A DNA stretch of 64,000 nt from Nocardia stercoris (GTDB lineage Bacteria > Actinomycetota > Actinomycetes > Mycobacteriales > Mycobacteriaceae). The notes beneath the pieces are model-generated. The model was not told the DNA's origin. It searched no databases and saw only the letters and a program-made list of their open reading frames with translations. A program made the position numbers and the translations under genes. This document shows, piece after piece, positions 18,507-27,055 of the stretch. Each line of letters starts with the position of its first letter. The stretch's first letter is position 1. The stretch covers positions 104,255-168,254 of the forward strand of contig NZ_RFFH01000013.1 of assembly GCF_003696265.1 (NCBI RefSeq), written 5' to 3'.

Positions 18507-19232
18507 TCAGTTGGCCGGGATCGGGAACTGTGCGGGCGCGTCCTCCGGCGGAATCGGGGAGATGACCGGCTGCCCGTTGTTCGCCCACTTGGTGGTGCCG
18601 GCCGGGGACCGCAAGCTGTTGATCAGGTCGTAGCCCGCCACGACCAGCGTCGGTCCGCCGACCACCATGGTGCCGACGATGCCGCCGAGGGTGGCGCCGG
18701 TGATCGTTGTGGCAATAGCGCCCAGGCCGGTGGGGAGTCCGGCGACGAACCCGATGAGGGCGCCGAGTGCCGTGCCGATGAATCCGCCGACCGCCGTGGC
18801 GATCCCGAACTGGCTGGCGAAGGAGTTCATCGCCAGCTGGTCCTCGGCCGGGGAGGCGATATCGGCGGCCGTGTCGGAGACCGGGGCCGGGCGTGCGGTG
18901 GCCGGGTCCTTGACGACCGTGAGGTCGAGCTGGTGTCCGTCCGCGCTGACCACGTGCGACATCGGGTATTCGGTGTGGTCCTGGTCGAACGACAGCGGCA
19001 TGGTGATCACCGTCCGGCCGGCGTCGTCGCGGACGTCGACGGTGCGATCGTCGGCGGCGACCACGAAGGTGGCGTCCCGCAGCGAGGCGTGGATGGTGTC
19101 GCCGTCCAGGGTCGCCTTGTAGACCACGTCGGGGACGGCGGCCGGTGCCGGGTTCGCCACAGCCGTGGCGTTCACACAGGCCAGAGTGGAAACGATCGGC
19201 ACAGCGACAGCGGAGAACGAGCGAAGATTCAT
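18507..19232 (-). CDS. Secreted glycine-zipper protein of unknown function
   Basis: Exported protein of about 241 residues. A signal peptide (MNLRSFSAVAVPIVSTLACVNATAVA) is followed by a soluble beta-rich region (YKATLDGDTIHASLRDATFVVAADD..., VVSADGHQLDLTVVKDPA) and then a Gly/Ala-rich hydrophobic segment (FGIATAVGGFIGTALGALIGFVAG) typical of glycine zippers. It ends in a short Pro-rich tail. The same zipper design recurs in the protein at 63376. ATG 19232 was chosen because GAGGA lies directly against the other in-frame ATG (19244), leaving no spacing there. I do not know a function; membrane insertion or an envelope-associated role is suggested only by the zipper. Confidence 0.8.
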   Translation of the reverse strand: MNLRSFSAVAVPIVSTLACVNATAVANPAPAAVPDVVYKATLDGDTIHASLRDATFVVAADDRTVDVRDDAGRTVITMPLSFDQDHTEYPMSHVVSADGHQLDLTVVKDPATARPAPVSDTAADIASPAEDQLAMNSFASQFGIATAVGGFIGTALGALIGFVAGLPTGLGAIATTITGATLGGIVGTMVVGGPTLVVAGYDLINSLRSPAGTTKWANNGQPVISPIPPEDAPAQFPIPAN

Positions 19233-19416
19233 CTTCAAATCCATTCCTCACCAAAAGTTGTGGTTTCAGGTCACTCCGACCCGAAGTGGTGCAGCGAAAC
19301 GGAACTCCTTGAAGCTACATGTGCGCAAATATGGGTGTCGAGTGGAGGTTCCGGGCGAAATGGACCGAATATCGGTGAATATCACCGCTACTCGGGGATA
19401 GATGACGAATGTCCGT

Positions 19417-20166
19417 TCAGCTCAGGAACAAATTCAGCGCGACGGATCCGCCGCAGACCGCGGCGACGATCAGCAGCGCGACCACATCCGCGCGGCCGGG
19501 GCTGTCCGGGTGCGCGGTGAGCGCGCCGGTACCGCCGCGCGCGGTGATCGCCTGGCCGAGTTCGCCGGCCCGCCGGGTGGAGACCGCCATGGTGGCGGTG
19601 AGGATGTCGAGCATCGGGGAGTCGGCCGGGCGGCGGGTCGCGACGTGGCGGTGGTCGCGGGGGCGCAGCCGGCGGGCGGCGCGCAGCACGCGCATCTCCT
19701 CCAGCAGCAGCGGCAGGCCGCGCAGCGTGAGAGCCACCACGACCGCCCACTCGTCGACCGGAATCCGCAAGCGGCGCAAGGGCGCACCGAGTTTGGCCAG
19801 CGCGGGCGCGATCTCGCCCATGGGCGTGGTCCAGGCGATCATGAACGAGGCGGCGAGCAGAATCAGCCCGTACACGGTGACCTGGGCGAAGCGCACCACC
19901 GCCGTCGGCCCGCCCGCGATATTCAGCGCGCCGGCGGCGAGGATCATGGCCCAGAACCACCACGGCAGCCGCGGCAGCGTGCCCAGCGGCAGCCGGGCCG
20001 CGACACCCACGCCGATCAGGAACGTGGTCATCGCGGCGAGCACCGGCCAGCTCGGCAGGTACATGAGCACCACACTGATCGCGGCCACGCCGAGGATCTT
20101 GGTGCCGGCCCACAGCCGGTGCACCGGACTGTCGACCGGGACCTCGCGGAACAGAACCAGATTCAT
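19417..20166 (-). CDS. ecfT: ECF transporter transmembrane protein EcfT
   Basis: Integral membrane scaffold of an energy-coupling-factor importer, 249 residues, similar in layout to M. tuberculosis Rv2325c. It has about five hydrophobic helices (LGVAAISVVLMYLPSWPVL, PWWFWAMILAAGALNIAG, YGLILLAASFMIAWTT) and the Arg-rich coupling region VLRAARRLRPRD. The start ATG 20166 overlaps the upstream ATPase gene's stop by four bases (ATGA), so the two proteins are made together. A final helix (VVALLIVAAVCGGSVALNLFL) closes the protein. The substrate is set by the S-component, which here appears fused to the ATPases. Confidence 0.9.
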   Translation of the reverse strand: MNLVLFREVPVDSPVHRLWAGTKILGVAAISVVLMYLPSWPVLAAMTTFLIGVGVAARLPLGTLPRLPWWFWAMILAAGALNIAGGPTAVVRFAQVTVYGLILLAASFMIAWTTPMGEIAPALAKLGAPLRRLRIPVDEWAVVVALTLRGLPLLLEEMRVLRAARRLRPRDHRHVATRRPADSPMLDILTATMAVSTRRAGELGQAITARGGTGALTAHPDSPGRADVVALLIVAAVCGGSVALNLFLS

Positions 20167-22202
20167 GCCGTGCCCTCCCGCGCCGGTACCGCGTGGGCGG
20201 CCTCGGTGATCCGGCCCGCCGCCAAATGGATGGTGCGGTCGCAGATCGCCGCGAGATCGGCCACGTCGTGTGAGATGACGATCAGGGTCAGCCCCCGATC
20301 CCGCAGTCCGGCAAGCAGTTCCACTGCCTCCGCCCGGCCGCGCGGATCCAGTCCGGCGAGCGGCTCGTCCAGGATCACCACCGTCCGGCGGGCCACCACG
20401 ATCGCGGCCAGCACCACCCGTTTCGCCTGACCGCCGGACAGTGATTCGATCGAGCGGGTGGCCATCGTCCGGTCCAGGCCGACCGCGTCCAGCGCCCGGC
20501 CGACCGCGCCCGAACCGGTACCCGGGCCACCCCAGTCCTCGAGTTCGGCCGCCACGGTCTCGCGCTGCAGTTGCAGTCGCGAATGCTGGAACGCCAGCGC
20601 CACCTGGCCCACCTTCTTGTGCACCGGGTGGGCCCGAGCTCCGTCCAGCAGTTCGCAACTGCCGCCGGTGGGGACGGTCAGCCCGGCCATGATCCAGGCC
20701 AGCGTCGACTTGCCCGAACCGTTGCCGCCGACCACCAGCAGTGCCTCGCCGCGCCGGACGGTCAGGTCGATGCCGTGCAATGCCGGTGCGGCCCAAGGGG
20801 TTCCGCGGTTATAGGTGTGCCGGACAGCGCGTAGCCGCAAAATATCCGCGCCGCTGGGCGCCGGGCGGCGGCGCGGCACCGGGCCGGGCCACTCCGGTAG
20901 CCGGTCGACCACGCGGCCGCCGTCCAGATGCACCACCCGGTCGGCGGCCGCCGCATCGTCCTCGTGATGGGTGACCAGCACGACGGCCATCGGATAGCGG
21001 CGCGGCAGCCCGGCCAGCAACGCCACCAGTTCGCGGCGGCCGGCGGGATCGATCATGGCGGTGGCCTCGTCGGCGATCAGCAGGGCGGGCCGCCGGGCCA
21101 GCGCCGCGGCCACCGCGAGCCGCTGCTGCTGCCCGCCGGACAGGGTCGCGGTCTCCACCGAGTCCAGCCCGGCCAGCCCCACCTCCGCCAGCAGACCGGG
21201 CACGTCCACCCGCGCCGCCAGTTCGGGCGGCAGTCCCCACACCACGTCGTCGGCCGTGCGTACACCCAGGGTCTGCGACTCGGGGCGCTGCAACACCAGC
21301 GCGGTCCCGCCGAGCCGGCCCAGACCCGCCGAACCCGGTCGTTCCACACTGCCGGTGGTGGGCGGCAGTCCGGCGAGCAGCCGGGTCAACGTCGACTTAC
21401 CGGAACCGTTGTGCCCCACGATCGCCACGAACTCCCCGGCCCGCACGGTCAGGTCGAGACCGGTCAGGGCATCGGTGCGCGCGTCCGGATAGCGGAAGGA
21501 CACGTCCCGCAACCGGACCGGCAGCGGCCCGGCCGGCCGGTCGTCGCGGGCGGCGTCGAGCGGGTCGTGCCCCGGCACCCAGGCCAGCCGGTCCAGCACC
21601 GACCCGAGGGCATACCAGGAGACCAGTGCGGTCCCGACCACCCCGGCCGCCACCGACAGGCTCAGGAACGCCCACCACCAGTGCAGGGTCCAGTCGGTGA
21701 GCCGGACCAGATCGTCGCCGACGGTGGTGAGCTGCGGTTGCCGGCCCAGGATCCGGGCCGTACTGCGCGCGGTATTGCGGACGTTGTCGAACAGCAGCGC
21801 GCGCGTCGTCCCGGACACGGCCAGGATCCCGACCGAGAACGCCGCCCAGACCAGCCCGGCCAGCCAGGACAGGCCGAACACGGCGAACAGGCCGCCGCGC
21901 CGCCGCTTCACCTGGCCCACGATCCCGCCCACAGTGGCCGCGGTCAGGATCGCGAAGGCGGGCAGCAGACCGGCCGCCACGAAGGTGACCAGGAAGGACG
22001 CCACCGTGGCCGCGGCCACGGCCCGCGCCCGGAAACGCATCGCCAGCAACCCGAGCGGGACCGCGGCCACCAGATTCAGGGCCGCCGCGAGCGGGAGCAT
22101 CGTGCCCAGCGTCACCAGCGCGACGGTGACGCCGGCCAGTACCGCGCCGGTCGCCAGCTCGATCGGGTGGAGTCCGTGAGCGGGCGCTGGTCGAACTGTC
22201 AC
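20163..22202 (-). CDS. ECF transporter fusion: membrane S-like domain plus two ATPases
   Basis: Fusion protein of 679 residues resembling M. tuberculosis Rv2326c. Residues 1-210 hold about six hydrophobic helices that look like an S-component/DUF2232 domain. Two ABC ATPase domains follow. The first has Walker A GHNGSGKST near residue 264, signature LSGGQQQR and Walker B LLIADEATA; the second has Walker A GGNGSGKST near 495, signature LSGGQAKR and Walker B VVILDEPLA. Thus one polypeptide would supply substrate binding and both EcfA and EcfA', with EcfT encoded just downstream. No riboswitch is apparent upstream, so the vitamin or metal imported cannot be inferred. The first Walker B has Ala after the Glu-Ala pair but keeps the catalytic Glu. 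Confidence 0.88.
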   Translation of the reverse strand: MTVRPAPAHGLHPIELATGAVLAGVTVALVTLGTMLPLAAALNLVAAVPLGLLAMRFRARAVAAATVASFLVTFVAAGLLPAFAILTAATVGGIVGQVKRRRGGLFAVFGLSWLAGLVWAAFSVGILAVSGTTRALLFDNVRNTARSTARILGRQPQLTTVGDDLVRLTDWTLHWWWAFLSLSVAAGVVGTALVSWYALGSVLDRLAWVPGHDPLDAARDDRPAGPLPVRLRDVSFRYPDARTDALTGLDLTVRAGEFVAIVGHNGSGKSTLTRLLAGLPPTTGSVERPGSAGLGRLGGTALVLQRPESQTLGVRTADDVVWGLPPELAARVDVPGLLAEVGLAGLDSVETATLSGGQQQRLAVAAALARRPALLIADEATAMIDPAGRRELVALLAGLPRRYPMAVVLVTHHEDDAAAADRVVHLDGGRVVDRLPEWPGPVPRRRPAPSGADILRLRAVRHTYNRGTPWAAPALHGIDLTVRRGEALLVVGGNGSGKSTLAWIMAGLTVPTGGSCELLDGARAHPVHKKVGQVALAFQHSRLQLQRETVAAELEDWGGPGTGSGAVGRALDAVGLDRTMATRSIESLSGGQAKRVVLAAIVVARRTVVILDEPLAGLDPRGRAEAVELLAGLRDRGLTLIVISHDVADLAAICDRTIHLAAGRITEAAHAVPAREGTA

Positions 22203-22250
22203 GGCACAAGTCTGCCAGCAGTTGCCGATCGCGGCCGATAACCGCCGGGG

Positions 22251-23030
22251 CTAGTTCGGCAGGGCCGGGATCCGGCCACCCATCGCCACGGTGTGCATGA
22301 CGCTGGTGAACCGGGAGCCGTCCACGATGTGCAACAGCACCGACGGGTCGGGGGCGTAGTCGATCGGGAAGTCCAGCGGGTCGTCGCCGTCCCAGCTGTT
22401 GCCGATCTGCGAGGCCACACTGGGCGCGACGGTGAACGGCCGGCCGCCGAAGAGGGTGGTCGCGGCCGAATGCAGGTGACCGGTGAGGGTGGCCAGGATC
22501 CGGGGGTCGCGCTCGATGATCCGTTCCAGCCGGTCCGGATTGGCGAGCCGGATCCCGTCGCAGACATTGTGGTACATCGGCATCGGCGGATGGTGCATGG
22601 CGAGCACCACCCGGTTCTCCGCGGGGGTGGCGGCCAGCAGGTTCTCCAGCCAGTCGAAGGTCTCGTCGGCCAGCAGGCCCGCGGAGTCGCCGGGAATGGT
22701 CGAATCCAGCAGCGCGACGGTCACGCCGGGCAGTTCGACGGCCTGGTTGATCGGGGTGCCCGTCGGCGGCTGATCCAGCAGCGCGGCTCGCAGGTGCCCG
22801 CGGTCGTCGTGGTTGCCGGGCAGGAACCACAGCGGTAGCGGGCCGTCGAAAGTGGCTCGGGCCTGGGCATATTCCGCCGGGCGGCCACGATCGGCGATAT
22901 CGCCGGTGACCAGGACCGCGTCGGGCCGGTGCGGCAGTTGCAGCAGGTACGCCAGCACCCGCTCGGTGCGTTCAGCGTTGCGATCGTGCGTATCGAAATG
23001 CACATCGCTCAGCTGGGCGATCAAAATCAT
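22251..23030 (-). CDS. Metallophosphoesterase, Rv0805/CpdA-type phosphodiesterase
   Basis: Binuclear-metal phosphodiesterase of 259 residues. The calcineurin-like motifs appear in order: SDVHFD (DxH), GDIADRG, LPGNHDDRG, MHHPPMP and GHLHSA. The best-known relative is M. tuberculosis Rv0805, which hydrolyses 2',3'- and 3',5'-cyclic nucleotides and also affects the cell wall. The start was set at ATG 23030 so that the protein opens directly with the first strand MILIAQLSDVH, as in that family. Its longer upstream frame has no family similarity. It lies between the ECF transporter and a pseudouridine synthase on the same strand, with gaps of 48 and 134 bases, so operon membership is uncertain. 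Confidence 0.9.
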   Translation of the reverse strand: MILIAQLSDVHFDTHDRNAERTERVLAYLLQLPHRPDAVLVTGDIADRGRPAEYAQARATFDGPLPLWFLPGNHDDRGHLRAALLDQPPTGTPINQAVELPGVTVALLDSTIPGDSAGLLADETFDWLENLLAATPAENRVVLAMHHPPMPMYHNVCDGIRLANPDRLERIIERDPRILATLTGHLHSAATTLFGGRPFTVAPSVASQIGNSWDGDDPLDFPIDYAPDPSVLLHIVDGSRFTSVMHTVAMGGRIPALPN

Positions 23031-23164
23031 GCAGCTGCCCGCCTTCTCGTTCCCCGCGTCGTCGCGCCCGAGTATGCCCGTCACGGGCTCCTTCCAGGTT
23101 AGAACGGGCGACCCGTTCCGGCGGCCAGGCCGTGACTCTCGCCACGTCAAATAGCCGTCCGCTA

Positions 23165-23947
23165 TCAGCTGAAGGCGGCCAGTAGCGCCTCCGGGTCGGC
23201 GGTCACCGGGGTGCCGGCGAGGGCCCAGAAGTCCGCGCCCGGGGTGGCTTCCAGGTCCAGCCGCTCCCGCGACCGCCAGGGGGCGTCCAGACCCAGCCGC
23301 CACGAATGCAGATGGGTGCGCGGGAACGCGCCCGACCGGTCGAACAGCGGATCACCGGCGATCGGGAAGCCGATCCAGGCCAGATGCACCCGGATCTGAT
23401 GCCGGCGTCCGGTGATCGGCCGCACCGCCAGGACCGTGCCCGCGTCGCCGTGCAGCAGCACCTCGAACTCGGTGCGGGACGGATAGTTCTTACCGGCCAG
23501 GATGTCGGCCTCGGCCACCGACCAGGTGTCGCCGGTGCGGGTGATGCGCTCACGCGGCGCGGCGATCCGCACCCGGTTCTTACGCCCGACGCTCAGCGGC
23601 AGCTCGATCGTGCCGCGGTCGGGCAGGCCGGTGGCGGTGGTGATCGCGAGATAGGTCTTGGTGGCGGTCCGCTTGGCGAACTGGCGGGTCAGCGTGCCGT
23701 GCGCGGTCAGATCCTTCGCCAGTAACACCAGCCCCGAGGTGGCCTTGTCGATCCGGTGCACCGGATACAGCCGCTCACCCGCCGCGGCGGCCAGCTCCAC
23801 CAGATCGGTGTCGTGCCGTTCCCCGGTGACCGAGATACCGGCGGGCTTGTTCAGCGCCAGCACCGCCGCGTCCTCGTCGACCAGGCAGCTCGCCCGCAGT
23901 TCGGTCCAGTCCACCGCACCGGCCGGCGCCGGCTGCTCCACGTTCAC
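23165..23947 (-). CDS. RluA-family pseudouridine synthase
   Basis: RNA-modifying enzyme of 260 residues that would isomerise uridine in rRNA or tRNA. The catalytic motif is HRIDKATSGLVLLAKD (usual form HRLDxxTSG), with the essential Asp in it. It also has the VLALNKPAGISV strand before it and the later family motifs VRPITGRRHQIRVHLAWIGFPIAGDPLF. There is no amino-terminal S4 domain, so it belongs with the short RluA-like enzymes whose targets cannot be told from sequence. It ends 12 bases downstream-strand of the WS/DGAT gene and may share its transcript. Confidence 0.92.
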   Translation of the reverse strand: MNVEQPAPAGAVDWTELRASCLVDEDAAVLALNKPAGISVTGERHDTDLVELAAAAGERLYPVHRIDKATSGLVLLAKDLTAHGTLTRQFAKRTATKTYLAITTATGLPDRGTIELPLSVGRKNRVRIAAPRERITRTGDTWSVAEADILAGKNYPSRTEFEVLLHGDAGTVLAVRPITGRRHQIRVHLAWIGFPIAGDPLFDRSGAFPRTHLHSWRLGLDAPWRSRERLDLEATPGADFWALAGTPVTADPEALLAAFS

Positions 23948-23958
23948 TCCCGGGAAGG

Positions 23959-25320
23959 TTACCGGGTGGCGAACTCCAGGTCGGTCAGGCTGTCGTCCAT
24001 GGCCATCACCAGCCGGGCCAGGTTCGGTGCGGCCCGCCGACAGCCCACCACCCCGATATCGATGCTGTCGCCGTTGCCGGCGACGGTGATGTTGACGCCC
24101 TGCCCGTCGAACGGGATGGACAGCGGATACCAGTGCTCGAGCCGGGCGCCCCGCAGATACCGCGCCTTGCGGTGCCCGGGGACGTTGGAGATGGTGACGT
24201 TGAACGGGACTCGCGGGCCGTGCGGCAGCCCGGGCACCAGGTCCAGGCCCGCCGGGGCCAGCAGCAACAGCGACAGCGCCTGCGCCTGCCGCCGTGACAG
24301 CCCGCCGAACACCTGCTTGCCGGACTGCATGGACGCGCTGATCGCGCTCAGCCGCCGCACCGGGTCGGCCACGTCGGTGGCCAGGTTCGCCAGCAGCGCC
24401 GCGACCAGGTTGCCCTCGGTCTCGGCTTCGGCGGGGGTGCGCATGTTCATCGGGACCATGGCGACCAGCGGCCGGTTGGGCAGCGCCTGCCGTTCGAGCA
24501 GATAGGTGCGCAGCGCACCGGCGGAGATGGCCAGCACGATGTCGTTGACGGTGGTGCCGGTGGCCCGGCGGACGGCGTCGATGCGGTCCAGCGACAGCGA
24601 GCCGATCGCGATCTCACGGGCGCCGCCGATCGGCACGTTGAAGACCGTGCGCGGCGCGGTCATCGGGAGCGTCAGGCGGCCGTCGGTGACCGCCCGCAGG
24701 ACCGACAGGCCCTTGTTCAGTTCGTTCGGCACGCTCGCCGCCAGCCGGGGCAGGCCGCGCAGACCGACCCGTGCCGACCGGTGCGGGGTGTCGTCGCCGC
24801 GCTGCGGGGCGCCGAGCGTCCAGGCCGGATACAGGCCCGAATCGAGCGGATCGGTGGTGAAGCTGCGGGTGGCCAGTTGCTGGCCGGTCACGCCGTCGAA
24901 GAGGGCGTGATGGATCTTGGAGTACATCGCGAAGCGTTTCCCGCCGAGCCCCTCGATCAGCCGGGTCTCCCACAGCGGCCGGTGGCGGTCGAGCAACTGG
25001 CCGTGCAGCCGCGCGACCAGGTCGAGCAGTTCGGCGGTGCCGCCGGGCGCGGGCAGCCCACTGCGCCGCACGTGGTAGCCGAGGTCGACCTCGTCGGCGT
25101 GGGACCAGGCGCGCAGCGAGAATCCGCCCCACTCCCGGTGCAGGCGGCGGCGGAAACGGCTGCGCACGTCGGTGGCCGCGAGGTATCCGCTGTATAGCTC
25201 CTGGACGAATTCGTCGGTGTCGCACGGTGTTTCGAAGAGATACAGCCCGCCCACATGCATCGGGTGTTCGCGGGATTCGAGCGCGAGGAAGATGGCGTCG
25301 AGCGGGTCGAGCAGTTCCAT
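23959..25320 (-). CDS. Wax ester synthase/diacylglycerol acyltransferase (WS/DGAT)
   Basis: Acyltransferase of 453 residues that makes storage wax esters or triacylglycerol from acyl-CoA. The catalytic HHxxxDG motif is HHALFDG at residues 137-143. Other family markers are DPLDAIFLALESREHPMHVGGLYLF at the start, NDIVLAISAGALRTYL, VPMNMRTP and the carboxy NVTISNVPGHRKARYLRGARL. ATG 25320 follows GAGGGAG, a good ribosome site. Mycolate actinomycetes carry several paralogues. With AccD3, EchA6 and the lipases it adds to the lipid theme of this window; which substrates it prefers is unknown. Confidence 0.94.
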   Translation of the reverse strand: MELLDPLDAIFLALESREHPMHVGGLYLFETPCDTDEFVQELYSGYLAATDVRSRFRRRLHREWGGFSLRAWSHADEVDLGYHVRRSGLPAPGGTAELLDLVARLHGQLLDRHRPLWETRLIEGLGGKRFAMYSKIHHALFDGVTGQQLATRSFTTDPLDSGLYPAWTLGAPQRGDDTPHRSARVGLRGLPRLAASVPNELNKGLSVLRAVTDGRLTLPMTAPRTVFNVPIGGAREIAIGSLSLDRIDAVRRATGTTVNDIVLAISAGALRTYLLERQALPNRPLVAMVPMNMRTPAEAETEGNLVAALLANLATDVADPVRRLSAISASMQSGKQVFGGLSRRQAQALSLLLLAPAGLDLVPGLPHGPRVPFNVTISNVPGHRKARYLRGARLEHWYPLSIPFDGQGVNITVAGNGDSIDIGVVGCRRAAPNLARLVMAMDDSLTDLEFATR

Positions 25321-25587
25321 GGGTTTCTCCCTCGGATCGGTCTGCGAGCCACCGGGCCGGACGTATCCGTGCTGCGTACGGGCGCCGTGTGCGGAGCCTA
25401 CCGACAGATATCGGTGCCGAACGGAAGTTCCCACCGCGACCCGCCGCGATTGTCGGATCGCATCGGGCCCGGACGGTCTCGATCCGGTGCCGCGGCGGGA
25501 TCGCGCGCGGTCGATATTGCCGTGGGCGAACGGCCTTGTGCTCCCGTACGATCGCGTCGACAGGACCAAGGTGGGGGCGAGGTGACG

Positions 25588-26883
25588 ATGGAACTGCTCA
25601 CACTCGCCGAGATCGATGCCGAACTGGCGCAACGTGGCCGGGAACTCGACAAGATCAGCGCCACCCTGCTGGAGCTGGACGAGCATCCCGGTCTGGTGCT
25701 GCTGCGCGGCTATCCGCCCGCCGGCGTGACCGCCACCCGCTGGGAGCCGATGCGCTCGGCGCTGGAAGGTCTCTGGGAGGACTTCGGGCGGGTGCGGACC
25801 ATTCTGGATCGGGCGCGCGCGATCCGGGCGGGCAAACACCGGCTCAGCGATGCCGAACGGGCCGAGGTCACCGGATTGTTGCGGGACCGGGCCTTCGAGG
25901 TGGCCCGGGACCCGATTCCGATGAGCCAGCGGTCGCTGACCGGCCCGGCCGAGAAGGTCCGCTACGTCGGCCTGGCCGACACCCTGGACCGCATGCGCGC
26001 CGCCTATCCGCGGCTCGCCGAATTCCTCGACGAGGTCGACGCGATCAATTCCCGGGTCCTGTCCGGGCTGAGTCCGGTTCAGGCGCAACTGGACCGGCTG
26101 GCCGGCTCGTCGGAGCGGGCGGCGGGCATCCTCGCCGATGTCGCGGACCTGCTGGGTCTTTCGGCCACCGACCCGCTGTCGCTGACCCTGCCCGAGATCG
26201 ACACCCGGATCGCCGCGCTGCGCGCCCGGGTCACCCGGGAGGCCGATGCCCTGGCCGAGGCGCTGGCCCTGGCTTCCGACTGGCCCGCCGCGATCGCCGA
26301 AACCCGTTCCGCGCTGGACGAACTCGGCCGACTCCGGGAACGCGCCGCCGAGCTGCGGGTGGAAGCCGAGACCAAGATCCACACCGTGCCGCTGCCCGTG
26401 CGCGTGGACGAGACCCCGGGCCTCGCCGCCGAACTGAGTGCGCTCGCACTCGGAAGTTCCGGCGCGCCGCCACAATCCGGGATCGGGCGCACGGATCCGA
26501 CTGTCGTGCACACCTTCTCCGTTGCCGACATCCCCGCACCGCCGGCCGGTCCCGGGGCGCCGGTCCGGCCCAGCGCACCCGTCCGCGACGCCACGGCCCT
26601 GCTGGCGCTGCGCCGCCGGATCGCGGCCGCGGCCGCGATGCTCGGCGGCGATCTGGACCTGGCCCAGGGCCTGCTGGACCGGCGGGCCGAACTGCGCGGC
26701 CGGCTGGCCGCCTACGAGGCCAAATCGGCCAGGATCGGGGTCGGCGAGGATCCGGATGTCCTGGCGTCGAGCCGGGTCGCCCGGGACCTGCTGGCGCACC
26801 GGCCGTGTGACCTCGCGGCCGCCACCCGGGCGATCCTGGACTATCAGCAGGCGGTCGCCAGGGCCGCAGGACGTGGCGCGTGA
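25588..26883 (+). CDS. Helical, coiled-coil-rich protein of a PknG-type signalling locus
   Basis: Cytoplasmic protein of 431 residues with no catalytic motif that I recognise. It is nearly all helix: an opening LAEIDAELAQRGRELDKISATLLELDEH, a long heptad-like Ala/Arg/Glu middle (DTRIAALRARVTREADALAEALALA...), a short Pro-rich break near residue 320 (PAPPAGPGAPVRPSAP), and a final Ala/Arg helical segment (RRRIAAAAAMLGGDLDLAQGLLDRRAEL). Proteins of this look precede PP2C/VWA/FHA (and often pknG-glnH) genes in related actinobacteria, from memory. The PP2C gene follows after 172 bases on the same strand. ATG 25588 was preferred to GTG 25582 because GAGG ends five bases before it. Confidence 0.75.
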   Translation: MELLTLAEIDAELAQRGRELDKISATLLELDEHPGLVLLRGYPPAGVTATRWEPMRSALEGLWEDFGRVRTILDRARAIRAGKHRLSDAERAEVTGLLRDRAFEVARDPIPMSQRSLTGPAEKVRYVGLADTLDRMRAAYPRLAEFLDEVDAINSRVLSGLSPVQAQLDRLAGSSERAAGILADVADLLGLSATDPLSLTLPEIDTRIAALRARVTREADALAEALALASDWPAAIAETRSALDELGRLRERAAELRVEAETKIHTVPLPVRVDETPGLAAELSALALGSSGAPPQSGIGRTDPTVVHTFSVADIPAPPAGPGAPVRPSAPVRDATALLALRRRIAAAAAMLGGDLDLAQGLLDRRAELRGRLAAYEAKSARIGVGEDPDVLASSRVARDLLAHRPCDLAAATRAILDYQQAVARAAGRGA

Positions 26884-27055
26884 ACGGCGTGGATCACGAG
26901 CCCGGCGCGATCGAGGGCTGCCAGGACCGGAGCATACTGTTGGCCCGGCGTAGGCCCCGAGCGCGTACGCTTCGGCGCACGGGCCTCGACGTCGGGGCCG
27001 GTCGGCTTCGGGGACCGGCGGACGCGGGCGTAACGAGCGGAGGGGTGGTGCCGTT

